From the NCBI GenBank assembly GCA_022013685.1, contig JAKLPV010000093.1:1-43740 (forward strand): a DNA stretch of 43,740 nucleotides, given 5' to 3'. A program made the translations under genes and the position numbers. Shown here piece after piece: positions 35,111 through 41,725 of the stretch (the first letter of the stretch is position 1; each line of letters opens with the position of its first letter). Below the pieces are notes generated by a model that worked only from the letters and a program-made list of their open reading frames with translations, was not told the DNA's origin and did not search any database. The DNA comes from Anaerolineae bacterium. Its GTDB lineage: Bacteria > Chloroflexota > Anaerolineae > Anaerolineales > Villigracilaceae.

Positions 35111-35149
35111 GCGCTTCGCATGTTTTGGCGAAGGCCGGTGGGGGCCGGG

Positions 35150-36001
35150 CTACATAAACGTCATCCAAATCGTGCGGATGCTCAGGCCGACAATCACCAG
35201 CCCGACCAAAATCATAAGCACTTTGAGCGGCAGGTGACGGGTAACATAAGCCGCCAGCGGAGCCGCCAGCACCCCTCCCAATAGCAGGCCGAGGATGACC
35301 TGCCAATAGTCAGCAAAATTCAGGGTGAAAACAAAGATAACGGACTGGGCAAAGGTCACAAAAAACTCAGAGAAGTTGACCGTGCCAATCGAGACGCGCG
35401 CATTACTGCCGCGCGCGACCAGGGTGGTCGTCACAACCGGCCCCCAACCGCCCCCGCCAATCGCGTCGCAAAATCCGCCCGCCAGGCCAAGCAGACTGAT
35501 GTGTTTAAATTCGGTCGGATTTTTCTTGACGCCGCGGAAAGCCTTAAACAGGATCACCAGGCCCATGATCAACAAGTAGCCCGAGATCCAGGGTTTGAGC
35601 ATGTCACCATCCAGCGAGGTCAGGATATATGCCCCCATCACACCACCCAGCACGCCAGGAATGAGTAACTTCTTGGCCAGTGTGGTGTCGATATTCTTCA
35701 ACTTCCAGTGCGAGATGCCGGAAACGCCGGTAGTAAAGACCTCGGCCATGTGGACGCTGGCGCTGGCCGAAGCCGGCGGCAGTCCCAGGCTGAGCAGGAA
35801 GGTATTCGAGCTAACGCCATAGGCCATGCCAAGCGCGCCATCGATCATCTGGGCGATGAAACCAACCAGCACAAAGACGAAAATATTCAATCCGCCATAG
35901 GCTTCTGAACCGGCCGGGCCGAAAGCAGCGCCGCAGGCACTCAGCACCAGGGCGGCGACAACCAAAAGCCCAAAAACAAGGGAACGAGCAGGGATTTTCA
36001 T
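35150..36001 (-). CDS. TauE/SafE family sulfite/sulfonate exporter
   Basis: A 283-residue membrane transporter with about eight helices and the two family repeats: IAQMIDGALGMAYGVSSNTFLLSLGLPPASASASVHMAEV near residue 50, and GGFCDAIGGGGWGPVVTTTLVARG near 175. TauE/SafE proteins export sulfite, sulfoacetate or related organosulfur anions. The Rrf2 gene next door and the shared inverted repeat support a sulfur-related job. ATG 36001 has GGAG seven bases upstream and TATAAT at 36024-36019, so the leader is only about 11 bases. Confidence 0.88.
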   Translation of the reverse strand: MKIPARSLVFGLLVVAALVLSACGAAFGPAGSEAYGGLNIFVFVLVGFIAQMIDGALGMAYGVSSNTFLLSLGLPPASASASVHMAEVFTTGVSGISHWKLKNIDTTLAKKLLIPGVLGGVMGAYILTSLDGDMLKPWISGYLLIMGLVILFKAFRGVKKNPTEFKHISLLGLAGGFCDAIGGGGWGPVVTTTLVARGSNARVSIGTVNFSEFFVTFAQSVIFVFTLNFADYWQVILGLLLGGVLAAPLAAYVTRHLPLKVLMILVGLVIVGLSIRTIWMTFM

Positions 36002-36018
36002 GTTTTTTCTCCATTTAT

Positions 36019-36024
36019 ATTATA
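36019..36024 (-). promoter_or_regulatory. -10 box of the TauE gene
   Basis: Perfect TATAAT on the minus strand. It touches the proximal arm of the inverted repeat at 36024-36052, which covers the -35 to -10 spacer; the -35 itself is weak. Confidence 0.55.
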
Positions 36025-36052
36025 TAAAGTCTACGGACATACTAGACTTTAT
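36024..36052. promoter_or_regulatory. putative Rrf2 operator upstream of the TauE gene
   Basis: Perfect inverted repeat ATAAAGTCTA-N9-TAGACTTTAT. The inner core AAAGTCTA-N9-TAGACTTT recurs with the same spacing upstream of the Rrf2 gene at 36574-36598. It lies directly in the TauE promoter, so binding there would block or reposition RNA polymerase. Binding by the Rrf2 protein is inferred from position and repetition. Confidence 0.7.
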
Positions 36053-36061
36053 TGATAAAAG

Positions 36062-36086
36062 AAAACGCCGCTTAAGCAGCGGTTTT
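36062..36086 (-). terminator. terminator of the Rrf2 gene
   Basis: On the minus strand, CCGCT / AGCGG with a 5-base loop is flanked by AAAA before and CGTTTTCTTTT after. It ends the Rrf2 transcript just before the TauE promoter. Confidence 0.65.
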
Positions 36087-36092
36087 GGGTAA

Positions 36093-36545
36093 TTATTCTG
36101 TGCGGGCTTCGCGTTTGGCGGCTACCCGCCGATTGACATCGGCCAGGGATGTTTGATCGAGCACAGCCGACATGGCCGCGCGCACGTCGAACATCACCAT
36201 GCGCAGGCCGCAGGTTTCTTCGGCGGGGCAAGCACAAGGTTCATAGGCCACCTGACTGACGCACTTAATCGGCGCAATTGGCCCATCGAGTACACGGATA
36301 ATCTGTCCCAGGGTGATCTTATCCGCCGGGCGGGCCAGGTAGTAGCCACCGCCAACGCCCATTTTGCTGTGCAAAATTCCAGCGTTTTTGAGCGCCAGCA
36401 AAATTTGCTCAAGGAATTTAGCCGGGATTTTCTCTTGGGCCACAAATTCCTTAATCTGCATCTTACGCGGCTGATCGTCTTCATCTGGTTCGGCCAGCAA
36501 GATCATCGCCCGCAGGCCATATTCGCCACGTTTTGAAAGTCGCAT
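36093..36545 (-). CDS. Rrf2 family transcriptional regulator
   Basis: A 150-residue regulator that starts MRLSKRGEYGLRAMILLAE, the Rrf2 winged-helix start, with the wing segment GVGGGYYLARP near residue 66. In the C-terminal part four cysteines fall in KCVSQVAYEPCACPAEETCG (near 93-112), enough to hold an Fe-S cluster as in IscR, NsrR or RsrR. Which ligand or cluster it senses cannot be said. AGGA lies before the ATG. The gene is preceded by the same inverted repeat found at the TauE promoter, so autoregulation is likely. No isc/suf or cysteine synthesis gene is nearby. Confidence 0.92.
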   Translation of the reverse strand: MRLSKRGEYGLRAMILLAEPDEDDQPRKMQIKEFVAQEKIPAKFLEQILLALKNAGILHSKMGVGGGYYLARPADKITLGQIIRVLDGPIAPIKCVSQVAYEPCACPAEETCGLRMVMFDVRAAMSAVLDQTSLADVNRRVAAKREARTE

Positions 36546-36573
36546 GGGTTCGTTCCTGTGTATTTATTGCACA

Positions 36574-36598
36574 AAAGTCTATAAATACCATAGACTTT
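36574..36598. promoter_or_regulatory. putative autoregulatory Rrf2 operator
   Basis: AAAGTCTA-N9-TAGACTTT, the same 8-9-8 inverted repeat as in the TauE promoter, located 29 bases upstream of the Rrf2 start codon. It overlaps a possible -10 (TATAGA on the minus strand). Confidence 0.7.
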
Positions 36599-36646
36599 GT
36601 ACCAGTGATTTAACTAAGTATAGAACCATTTTCGCCATTTGTCAAT

Positions 36647-36661
36647 ATTCAGTTGCTGAAT
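36647..36661. promoter_or_regulatory. small palindrome upstream of the T-box promoter
   Basis: ATTCAG-TTG-CTGAAT, six-base perfect arms, 13 bases before the -35 of the trpB2 promoter. It might be an operator, but no second copy is seen. Confidence 0.25.
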
Positions 36662-36673
36662 TTTGATTTTTTC

Positions 36674-36701
36674 TTGACAAACTGGAACACAGGCGTATAA
36701 T
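36674..36701 (+). promoter_or_regulatory. consensus sigma-70 promoter of the T-box/trpB2 unit
   Basis: Consensus TTGACA at 36674-36679 and TATAAT at 36696-36701 with a 16-base spacer. Transcription should start near 36708, which places the T-box Stem I directly after it. Confidence 0.88.
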
Positions 36702-36714
36702 CGCGCCAATATTA

Positions 36715-37050
36715 AATAACTGTGACAAGGATGAGTACGCGTTTGACGACGGCACAGAGAGCAGGCGGCTTTTGGTGAAAGTCCTGCCCGAGACGAGAAC
36801 GCTGAATGGACCTTCGAGTTGAAAGGGAGAAAACGCCCAGGCGTGAGTAGCCCGATCCGGGAGCCTGCACCCGTTACCAGCGCAGAATCACTTCGTTGCA
36901 AGACGAGTTGATCAATGAGTGAGGCTGGCTTTCCCCCTGAGTGCTTCATCAGGGGATTTTTTGTAGGGTAAAACAGCCTAAGTTGGGTGGCACCGCGAAC
37001 TGACTGCACAGCAGCGTTCGTCCCATATTTGGGATGAACGCTGCTTTTTT
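36715..37050 (+). promoter_or_regulatory. tryptophan-specific T-box riboswitch leader
   Basis: This leader senses uncharged tRNA-Trp and controls read-through into trpB2. Stem I landmarks are the S-turn GAGTA at 36733-36737, AGAGAG at 36756-36761, the distal loop GGTGAAAG at 36774-36781, and GAA followed by the specifier TGG at 36807-36809 (Trp codon). The T-box core GGGTGGCACCGCGA is at 36985-36998; its UGGC bulge would pair with the tRNA 3' end, and the C matches G73, the discriminator of bacterial tRNA-Trp. The terminator follows at 37010-37050. The segment between (36830-36980) should hold Stem II/III. Confidence 0.93.
37010..37050 (+). terminator. T-box intrinsic terminator
   Basis: A 16-base stem, 37010-37025 with 37030-37045, one G-U pair, loop TATT, followed by a T-run to 37050. 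Alternative pairing of the upstream T-box core with the tRNA end would prevent it. Confidence 0.9.
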
Positions 37051-37119
37051 GTTTCCCAGATCCTGAACAGGATCGAAGGATGATTTGAACGACCCGTCCC
37101 TTTAAAGAGGAGAAAAAAT

Positions 37120-37296
37120 ATGAGCGACACAACCTTGCGCACAGACCCCGATCAAAACGCCACAGAGCAGAATCGGCCCATGCTGCAGGAGGCCGGCCTG
37201 GGGGCGTCCGCATCCGCGAACGAAGCGGCCATCGAGCAGATCGTGGCCGAAATTCGGGCCGATGCCGATTCGCAGGCCTACGCTTTTATCCCATAG
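37120..37296 (+). CDS. small ORF between the T-box and trpB2 (58 codons)
   Basis: An ATG at 37120 opens a 58-codon frame ending TAG at 37296. A very good ribosome site, AGAGGAG, lies about 8 bases upstream, and codon use (GCC, GAG, CGG, ATC) is like the neighbouring real genes. The product starts [17 protein letters not shown], is acidic, has one predicted helix ([17 protein letters not shown]) and ends AYAFIP. It contains no Trp, so it is not a classical attenuation peptide. I recognise no family. It could be a small protein co-regulated with trpB2 or the remnant of a longer gene. Confidence 0.5.
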   Translation: MSDTTLRTDPDQNATEQNRPMLQEAGLGASASANEAAIEQIVAEIRADADSQAYAFIP

Positions 37297-37336
37297 AAAT
37301 AATTACCATATCAACCCATCAAAAGGAGAAATTATC

Positions 37337-38701
37337 ATGAGTGAAACCCGTTTTAACCTGTCACAGAACGACCTGCCCAAGTTTTGGTACAACATCAACG
37401 CCGATAGCGGCGTTACACCGGCGCCGGTGCTGCACCCCGGTACGCTGGAGCCGGTCACGCCCGATTTCCTTTCGGTACTGTTCCCGATGGACCTGATCTT
37501 GCAGGAGATCAGCACCGAGCGCTATATCGAGATTCCCGAAGAAGTACGCGAAATTTACAAACTCTGGCGGCCAACGCCCCTGATCCGCGCCGTTCGGCTC
37601 GAAAAGGAACTGGGCACCCCCGCTCATATCTACTACAAGTATGAGGGCGCTTCGCCGGTTGGCTCGCACAAACCAAACACGGCCATCGCCCAGGCTTATT
37701 ACAACAAAATCGCCGGAACGCACGCCATGACCACCGAAACCGGCGCGGGCCAGTGGGGCACCTCGCTGGCGATGGCCTGTAATTTCTTCGACATGGACCT
37801 GGAAGTTTACATGGTCAAGGTTTCGTATGACCAGAAACCCTACCGGCGCATTTACATGGAATCGTTTGGGGCGCAGGTTTTTGCCAGCCCGACGGAGCGC
37901 ACCAATTACGGACGCAGCCTGCTGGCCGAGAACGCCGACAATACCGGCTCGCTCGGGATCGCGATCTCTGAAGCGGTCGAAGTGGCAGCCATGTCTGGCG
38001 GAAAAAAGAAGTACGGCCTGGGATCGGTGCTGCATCACGTTTTGCTGCACCAGTCGGTAATCGGCGAGGAATCGCTCAAGCAGATGGACCTGGCGGGCGA
38101 ATACCCGGATGTGGTCATCGGCTGCGTGGGCGGCGGCTCCAACTTTGCAGGGATCGCCTTCCCCTTCTTGCGCGAGAACCTGAAAAACGGACAGCGCACC
38201 CGCCTGCTGGCGGTCGAACCGACCGCGACACCTTCCCTGACCAAGGGCACATACACCTTTGATTATGGAGATACGGCCAAGATGGCCCCGGTGGTCAAGA
38301 TGCACACCCTCGGACACACCTTCATGCCGCCGGGAATCCACGCGGGCGGGCTGCGCTACCATGGCATGGCCCCAACCCTTTCGGGCCTGGTGGATGCCGG
38401 CCTGGTCGATGCGATCGCCGTCAAACAGCGCGCAACCTTCGAGGCGGCCTTGCAGTTCTCCCGAGCCGAGGGCATCATCCCGGCCCCCGAATCGGCCCAT
38501 GCCGTGCGGGCCGCCATCGACGAAGCGCTGGATGCCAAAGCCAAAGGCGAGAAACGCGTCATCCTGTTCAACCTTTCAGGGCACGGCCATTTCGACATGG
38601 TCTCTTACGAGAAATACTTGAGCGGCGGCCTGGAAGATTTCGAATACCCGGCCGAAGCCGTAGCCGAAGCCATGAAAGATCTGCCACAGGTGCAGCAGTA
38701 A
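37337..38701 (+). CDS. trpB2: tryptophan synthase beta chain-like protein, TrpB2 type
   Basis: A 454-residue pyridoxal-phosphate enzyme that joins indole and serine to make tryptophan. The N-terminal extension ([14 protein letters not shown]) and [17 protein letters not shown] are typical for TrpB2 rather than TrpB1. The PLP lysine is Lys112 in [25 protein letters not shown] and the phosphate loop [10 protein letters not shown] are also present. The ATG at 37337 has AAAGGAG nine bases upstream; the frame is open further left but that part overlaps the leader. The Trp T-box upstream confirms its role in tryptophan supply. TrpB2 can act without TrpA as an indole-salvage enzyme; no trpA is nearby. 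Confidence 0.95.
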   Translation: MSETRFNLSQNDLPKFWYNINADSGVTPAPVLHPGTLEPVTPDFLSVLFPMDLILQEISTERYIEIPEEVREIYKLWRPTPLIRAVRLEKELGTPAHIYYKYEGASPVGSHKPNTAIAQAYYNKIAGTHAMTTETGAGQWGTSLAMACNFFDMDLEVYMVKVSYDQKPYRRIYMESFGAQVFASPTERTNYGRSLLAENADNTGSLGIAISEAVEVAAMSGGKKKYGLGSVLHHVLLHQSVIGEESLKQMDLAGEYPDVVIGCVGGGSNFAGIAFPFLRENLKNGQRTRLLAVEPTATPSLTKGTYTFDYGDTAKMAPVVKMHTLGHTFMPPGIHAGGLRYHGMAPTLSGLVDAGLVDAIAVKQRATFEAALQFSRAEGIIPAPESAHAVRAAIDEALDAKAKGEKRVILFNLSGHGHFDMVSYEKYLSGGLEDFEYPAEAVAEAMKDLPQVQQ

Positions 38702-38706
38702 CATAA

Positions 38707-38754
38707 GACAAATAAGAAAACCGGAGCGCTCAGGCTCCGGTTTTCTTATTTGTC
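38707..38754 (+). terminator. strong terminator after trpB2
   Basis: A perfect 21-base inverted repeat (38707-38727 and 38734-38754) with a 6-base loop GCTCAG. The GC core CCGGAGC / GCTCCGG is flanked by A-rich and T-rich arms, so the T-tract TTTTCTTATTT is included. Confidence 0.88.
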
Positions 38755-38834
38755 ATTGAAAACAAGTGAAAAAAAGCGCAAAATAAGAAGTGTTGATAAA
38801 CTAAAAACAAAGTTTGGTAACAAAGGAGGAAAAG

Positions 38835-39812
38835 ATGCCAGGCAAAAAGATATTGTTGTCAATGCTCATGCTATTCGCCATCGGGTTGGCCTGCAGCCTG
38901 CCCAATGTGACCATTTCATCTCCCGATGAAGAAGCGCCCGCCGCCGCGCCAGAATTGGATACAACCAAAATCGCCCTTGAGATCCAATCGACGATGATGG
39001 TCGAACAACTGACGCAAACCGCTGCCCAGGCCAAACCGGAGCCGACCCTTCAACCGACGCAAGAACCCACCCATGCGCCGCCTGAAGTCCCCGCCACAGG
39101 CCAGCCAGCCGAGACCGTGACTACCGCCACCCCAGACATCGGCGAGCGAATGAAAACCGCAAAAATCCTGGTCTACGAAGACACCCAGGATATCGGGCTG
39201 TGGATCAGGGATGCCCTCGATGGCATGGGACTGACCTACACCCACATCGGCGACCGCAGCGGGGATTTTATGAGTCAGCTGAACTCGTCAACCGACTGGG
39301 ACCTGATCATTGTTGGCGCGGAGGCCAAGACCGCAGTACAAGGCGAATTCTGGGATGTAATTGTCGAGCGAATCTCTCGCGACGATACCGCCCTGATTGC
39401 CGAAGTCTGGTACCTCGACCGGTTGGGCCAGGGACGCATCAAATCCCTACTGACCGGCTGCGGAGTGCGTTTCCAGCGCGATTGGGACCTGGCCGAATCG
39501 ATCTACTGGCTGCAATCGGATCACCTGGTTTTCAGCGAACCCAACGACACGGTAGCCCTGATCCATTACAGTCGCTACTGGTGGACCCAGGCCGGGGATT
39601 TAATCAAACTTTCCCCGGGCAGTGACGCCACCTTGCTGGCAGGCACTTTCCAAAAACAGAAATCTGATTATGGTGTGCTGGCAACCTGCTACGATGGCCG
39701 GGTCATCCTGCAGACCTTCTCGAACCACGATTATCGCTACAATGAGATCCTTCCGCTCTGGCAAAATTATATTTACTACACATTAAAAAACCGCTTTTTG
39801 GCAGTTCCCTGA
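38835..39812 (+). CDS. lipoprotein with Thr/Pro linker and a GATase-like domain
   Basis: A 325-residue predicted lipoprotein from ATG 38835, placed after AAGGAGG. The signal ends FAIGLACSLP with the lipid-anchored Cys near residue 20. Residues 60-100 form a Pro/Thr/Gln-rich linker (QPTQEPTHAPPEVPATGQP). The remaining 220 residues start TAKILVYEDTQDIGLWIRDALD and contain WDLIIVGAEAK and YGVLATCYDGRVILQTFSNHDYR, a pattern like ThuA or class I amidotransferase folds but without a clear catalytic Cys. Its function is unknown. It probably sits on the outer face of the cytoplasmic membrane. Confidence 0.75.
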   Translation: MPGKKILLSMLMLFAIGLACSLPNVTISSPDEEAPAAAPELDTTKIALEIQSTMMVEQLTQTAAQAKPEPTLQPTQEPTHAPPEVPATGQPAETVTTATPDIGERMKTAKILVYEDTQDIGLWIRDALDGMGLTYTHIGDRSGDFMSQLNSSTDWDLIIVGAEAKTAVQGEFWDVIVERISRDDTALIAEVWYLDRLGQGRIKSLLTGCGVRFQRDWDLAESIYWLQSDHLVFSEPNDTVALIHYSRYWWTQAGDLIKLSPGSDATLLAGTFQKQKSDYGVLATCYDGRVILQTFSNHDYRYNEILPLWQNYIYYTLKNRFLAVP

Positions 39813-39857
39813 TACAATTAGGTCAATATCTAACTCAAATTTACAGGAGTGTTTTCT

Positions 39858-41624
39858 ATGACCTTTAGCCAATCCCCCTGGAACCTGACCGACCTGTTCC
39901 CCGCCACAGACGCCCCCGAACTGGAAGCGGCCTTCGGCGAGCTGCAAAAACAAGTTACAGAATTCGAGCAATACCGCGCCGATCTCAAGCCCGGCATGGA
40001 TGTTGAACACTTCATGGAAATTTTGGAACATTCCGAAAAAACCACCCGCCTGGCATATCGCGTATATGGTTTTGCCGGTTTGCTCTTCTCCGCCGATACC
40101 CAGAACCAGACTGCCATGGCCCTGATGGGGCGCGTTCAACAGTTCTTTGCCGAGCTGGAAAACCGCACCCTGTTCTTCAGCCTGTGGTGGAAAGAACTCG
40201 ACGATGCCAACACAAAACGCTTTTTGGATGTCTCAGGCGATTATCGTTACTACCTCGAAGCCCTGCGCCTGCAAAAACCGCATACCCTGAGCGAACCGGA
40301 AGAAAAGATCGTCAACCTGAAGAACGTCACCGGCGCTGGCGCGTTGACCAACTTGTACGACTCGATAACCAACCGCTACACTTTCAAGCTCGAAGTGGAT
40401 GGTGAAGCCAAGGAACTGACTCGCGGCGAATTGATGTCCTACGTCCGCATGGCCGACCCTGATCTGCGCGCCCGCGCCTATCAGGAACTGTACCGCGTCT
40501 ACGGCGACGACGGGGCAATTCTTGGCCAGATGTACCAGACCCTTGTCCGCGACTGGCGCAACGAAAACGTCACCCTGCGCAAACACGCCAACCCCATCGC
40601 CGCCCGCAACCTGGGCAACGACATCCCCGACGAAGCGGTTGAAGCCCTGCTGACGGTCGCCCAGAAAAATGCGCATGTTTTCCAGCGTTTCTTCAAGATA
40701 AAAGCCCGCCTGCTCGGCCTCCCTTCGGGCAAGCTGCGCCGTTACGATGTTTATGCGCCGGTCAGCAAATCGAGCAAGAGCTACGATTTCGAAAAAGCCG
40801 CCCAAATGGTGCTCGAATCGTTCTCCGAATTTCACCCCGATTTTGCCAAACAGGCCAAACGCGTCTTTGACGACAACCACCTCGACAGTGAAGTCCGCAA
40901 AGGCAAACGCGGCGGCGCTTTCTGCTGGACGGTTGAACCCGCCCTGACACCCTGGGTGCTGGTCAATTACCAGGGTAAAGGCGACGATGTTGCAACCCTG
41001 GCCCACGAACTCGGCCACGCCATCCACTCGATGATGGCTGAAAGCCACAGCGCCTTCACCCAACACTCCTGCCTGCCGCTGGCTGAAACCGCATCCACCT
41101 TTGGCGAAATGATGCTGATCGACCGCCTGATGGCCGAAGAAAGCGACCCGGCTGTGCGTCGCGATATGCTCTTCCGCCAGATCGACGACAACTACGCCAC
41201 CATCATGCGCCAGTCGTTCTTTGCCCTGTTCGAGAAGACAGCCCACGAAATGGTCCAGAACAACGCCTCGGTTGATGAACTGGCTGCCGCCTACCTCGAA
41301 AATCTCAAAACCCAGTTTGGCGACTCGGTTGAAATCAGCGACGAGTTCAAATGGGAATGGGTCAGCATCCCGCACATCTACCACACCCCCTTCTACGTTT
41401 ACGCCTACGCTTTCGGGCAACTGCTGGTGCTGGCGCTCTACAAACAGTTCAAAGCCGAGGGCGAATCGTTCAAGCCCAAGTACATGAAACTGCTCGCCGC
41501 GGGCGGCTCCGAAGCCCCCGAGAAAATCCTGCAAGAATCCGGCATCGACATCCGCAGCGCGACCTTCTGGCAGGGCGGATTCGATGTCCTGAGCGGTCTG
41601 GTGGATGAACTGGAAAAGCTATAG
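39858..41624 (+). CDS. pepF: M3 family oligoendopeptidase F
   Basis: A 588-residue zinc metallopeptidase. The motif HELGH (His383, Glu384, His387) is followed by the third ligand region ETASTFGEMMLIDRL about 25 residues later, and the C-terminus has HIYHTPFYVYAYAFGQLLVLALY, all typical of PepF. It cleaves short peptides in the cytoplasm. The ATG at 39858 has AGGAG eight bases upstream; a GTG three codons earlier overlaps that site and is unlikely. It has its own transcription signals after the lipoprotein gene or shares its transcript; a terminator hairpin follows. Confidence 0.95.
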   Translation: MTFSQSPWNLTDLFPATDAPELEAAFGELQKQVTEFEQYRADLKPGMDVEHFMEILEHSEKTTRLAYRVYGFAGLLFSADTQNQTAMALMGRVQQFFAELENRTLFFSLWWKELDDANTKRFLDVSGDYRYYLEALRLQKPHTLSEPEEKIVNLKNVTGAGALTNLYDSITNRYTFKLEVDGEAKELTRGELMSYVRMADPDLRARAYQELYRVYGDDGAILGQMYQTLVRDWRNENVTLRKHANPIAARNLGNDIPDEAVEALLTVAQKNAHVFQRFFKIKARLLGLPSGKLRRYDVYAPVSKSSKSYDFEKAAQMVLESFSEFHPDFAKQAKRVFDDNHLDSEVRKGKRGGAFCWTVEPALTPWVLVNYQGKGDDVATLAHELGHAIHSMMAESHSAFTQHSCLPLAETASTFGEMMLIDRLMAEESDPAVRRDMLFRQIDDNYATIMRQSFFALFEKTAHEMVQNNASVDELAAAYLENLKTQFGDSVEISDEFKWEWVSIPHIYHTPFYVYAYAFGQLLVLALYKQFKAEGESFKPKYMKLLAAGGSEAPEKILQESGIDIRSATFWQGGFDVLSGLVDELEKL

Positions 41625-41672
41625 GGATTCTCTGTAAATTTTTGTTACAATTACATACACTCACTTACAGTT

Positions 41673-41706
41673 AAAATATGGTCGGACAAATGTCCGACCA
41701 TATTTT
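41673..41706. terminator. terminator hairpin after pepF
   Basis: A perfect 16-base inverted repeat, AAAATATGGTCGGACA at 41673-41688 and its reverse complement at 41691-41706, with a 2-base loop. T-rich end on either strand. It separates pepF from the AT-rich gene at the right edge. Confidence 0.82.
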
Positions 41707-41725
41707 GCGAAATAACGGGACACAC

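Noticed and set aside
36614-37213. 199-codon open frame on the minus strand across the T-box leader
   Set aside because: It is antisense to a highly conserved riboswitch, contains no recognisable domain and has Arg/Pro-rich chance composition.
37361-38500. 379-codon minus-strand open frame inside trpB2
   Set aside because: Antisense to a certain gene; third-position GC bias of the real frame explains the missing stops, and the product is His/Arg-rich without motifs.
40233-41534. 433-codon minus-strand open frame inside pepF
   Set aside because: Same reason: mirror frame of a GC-rich gene, no domain seen.
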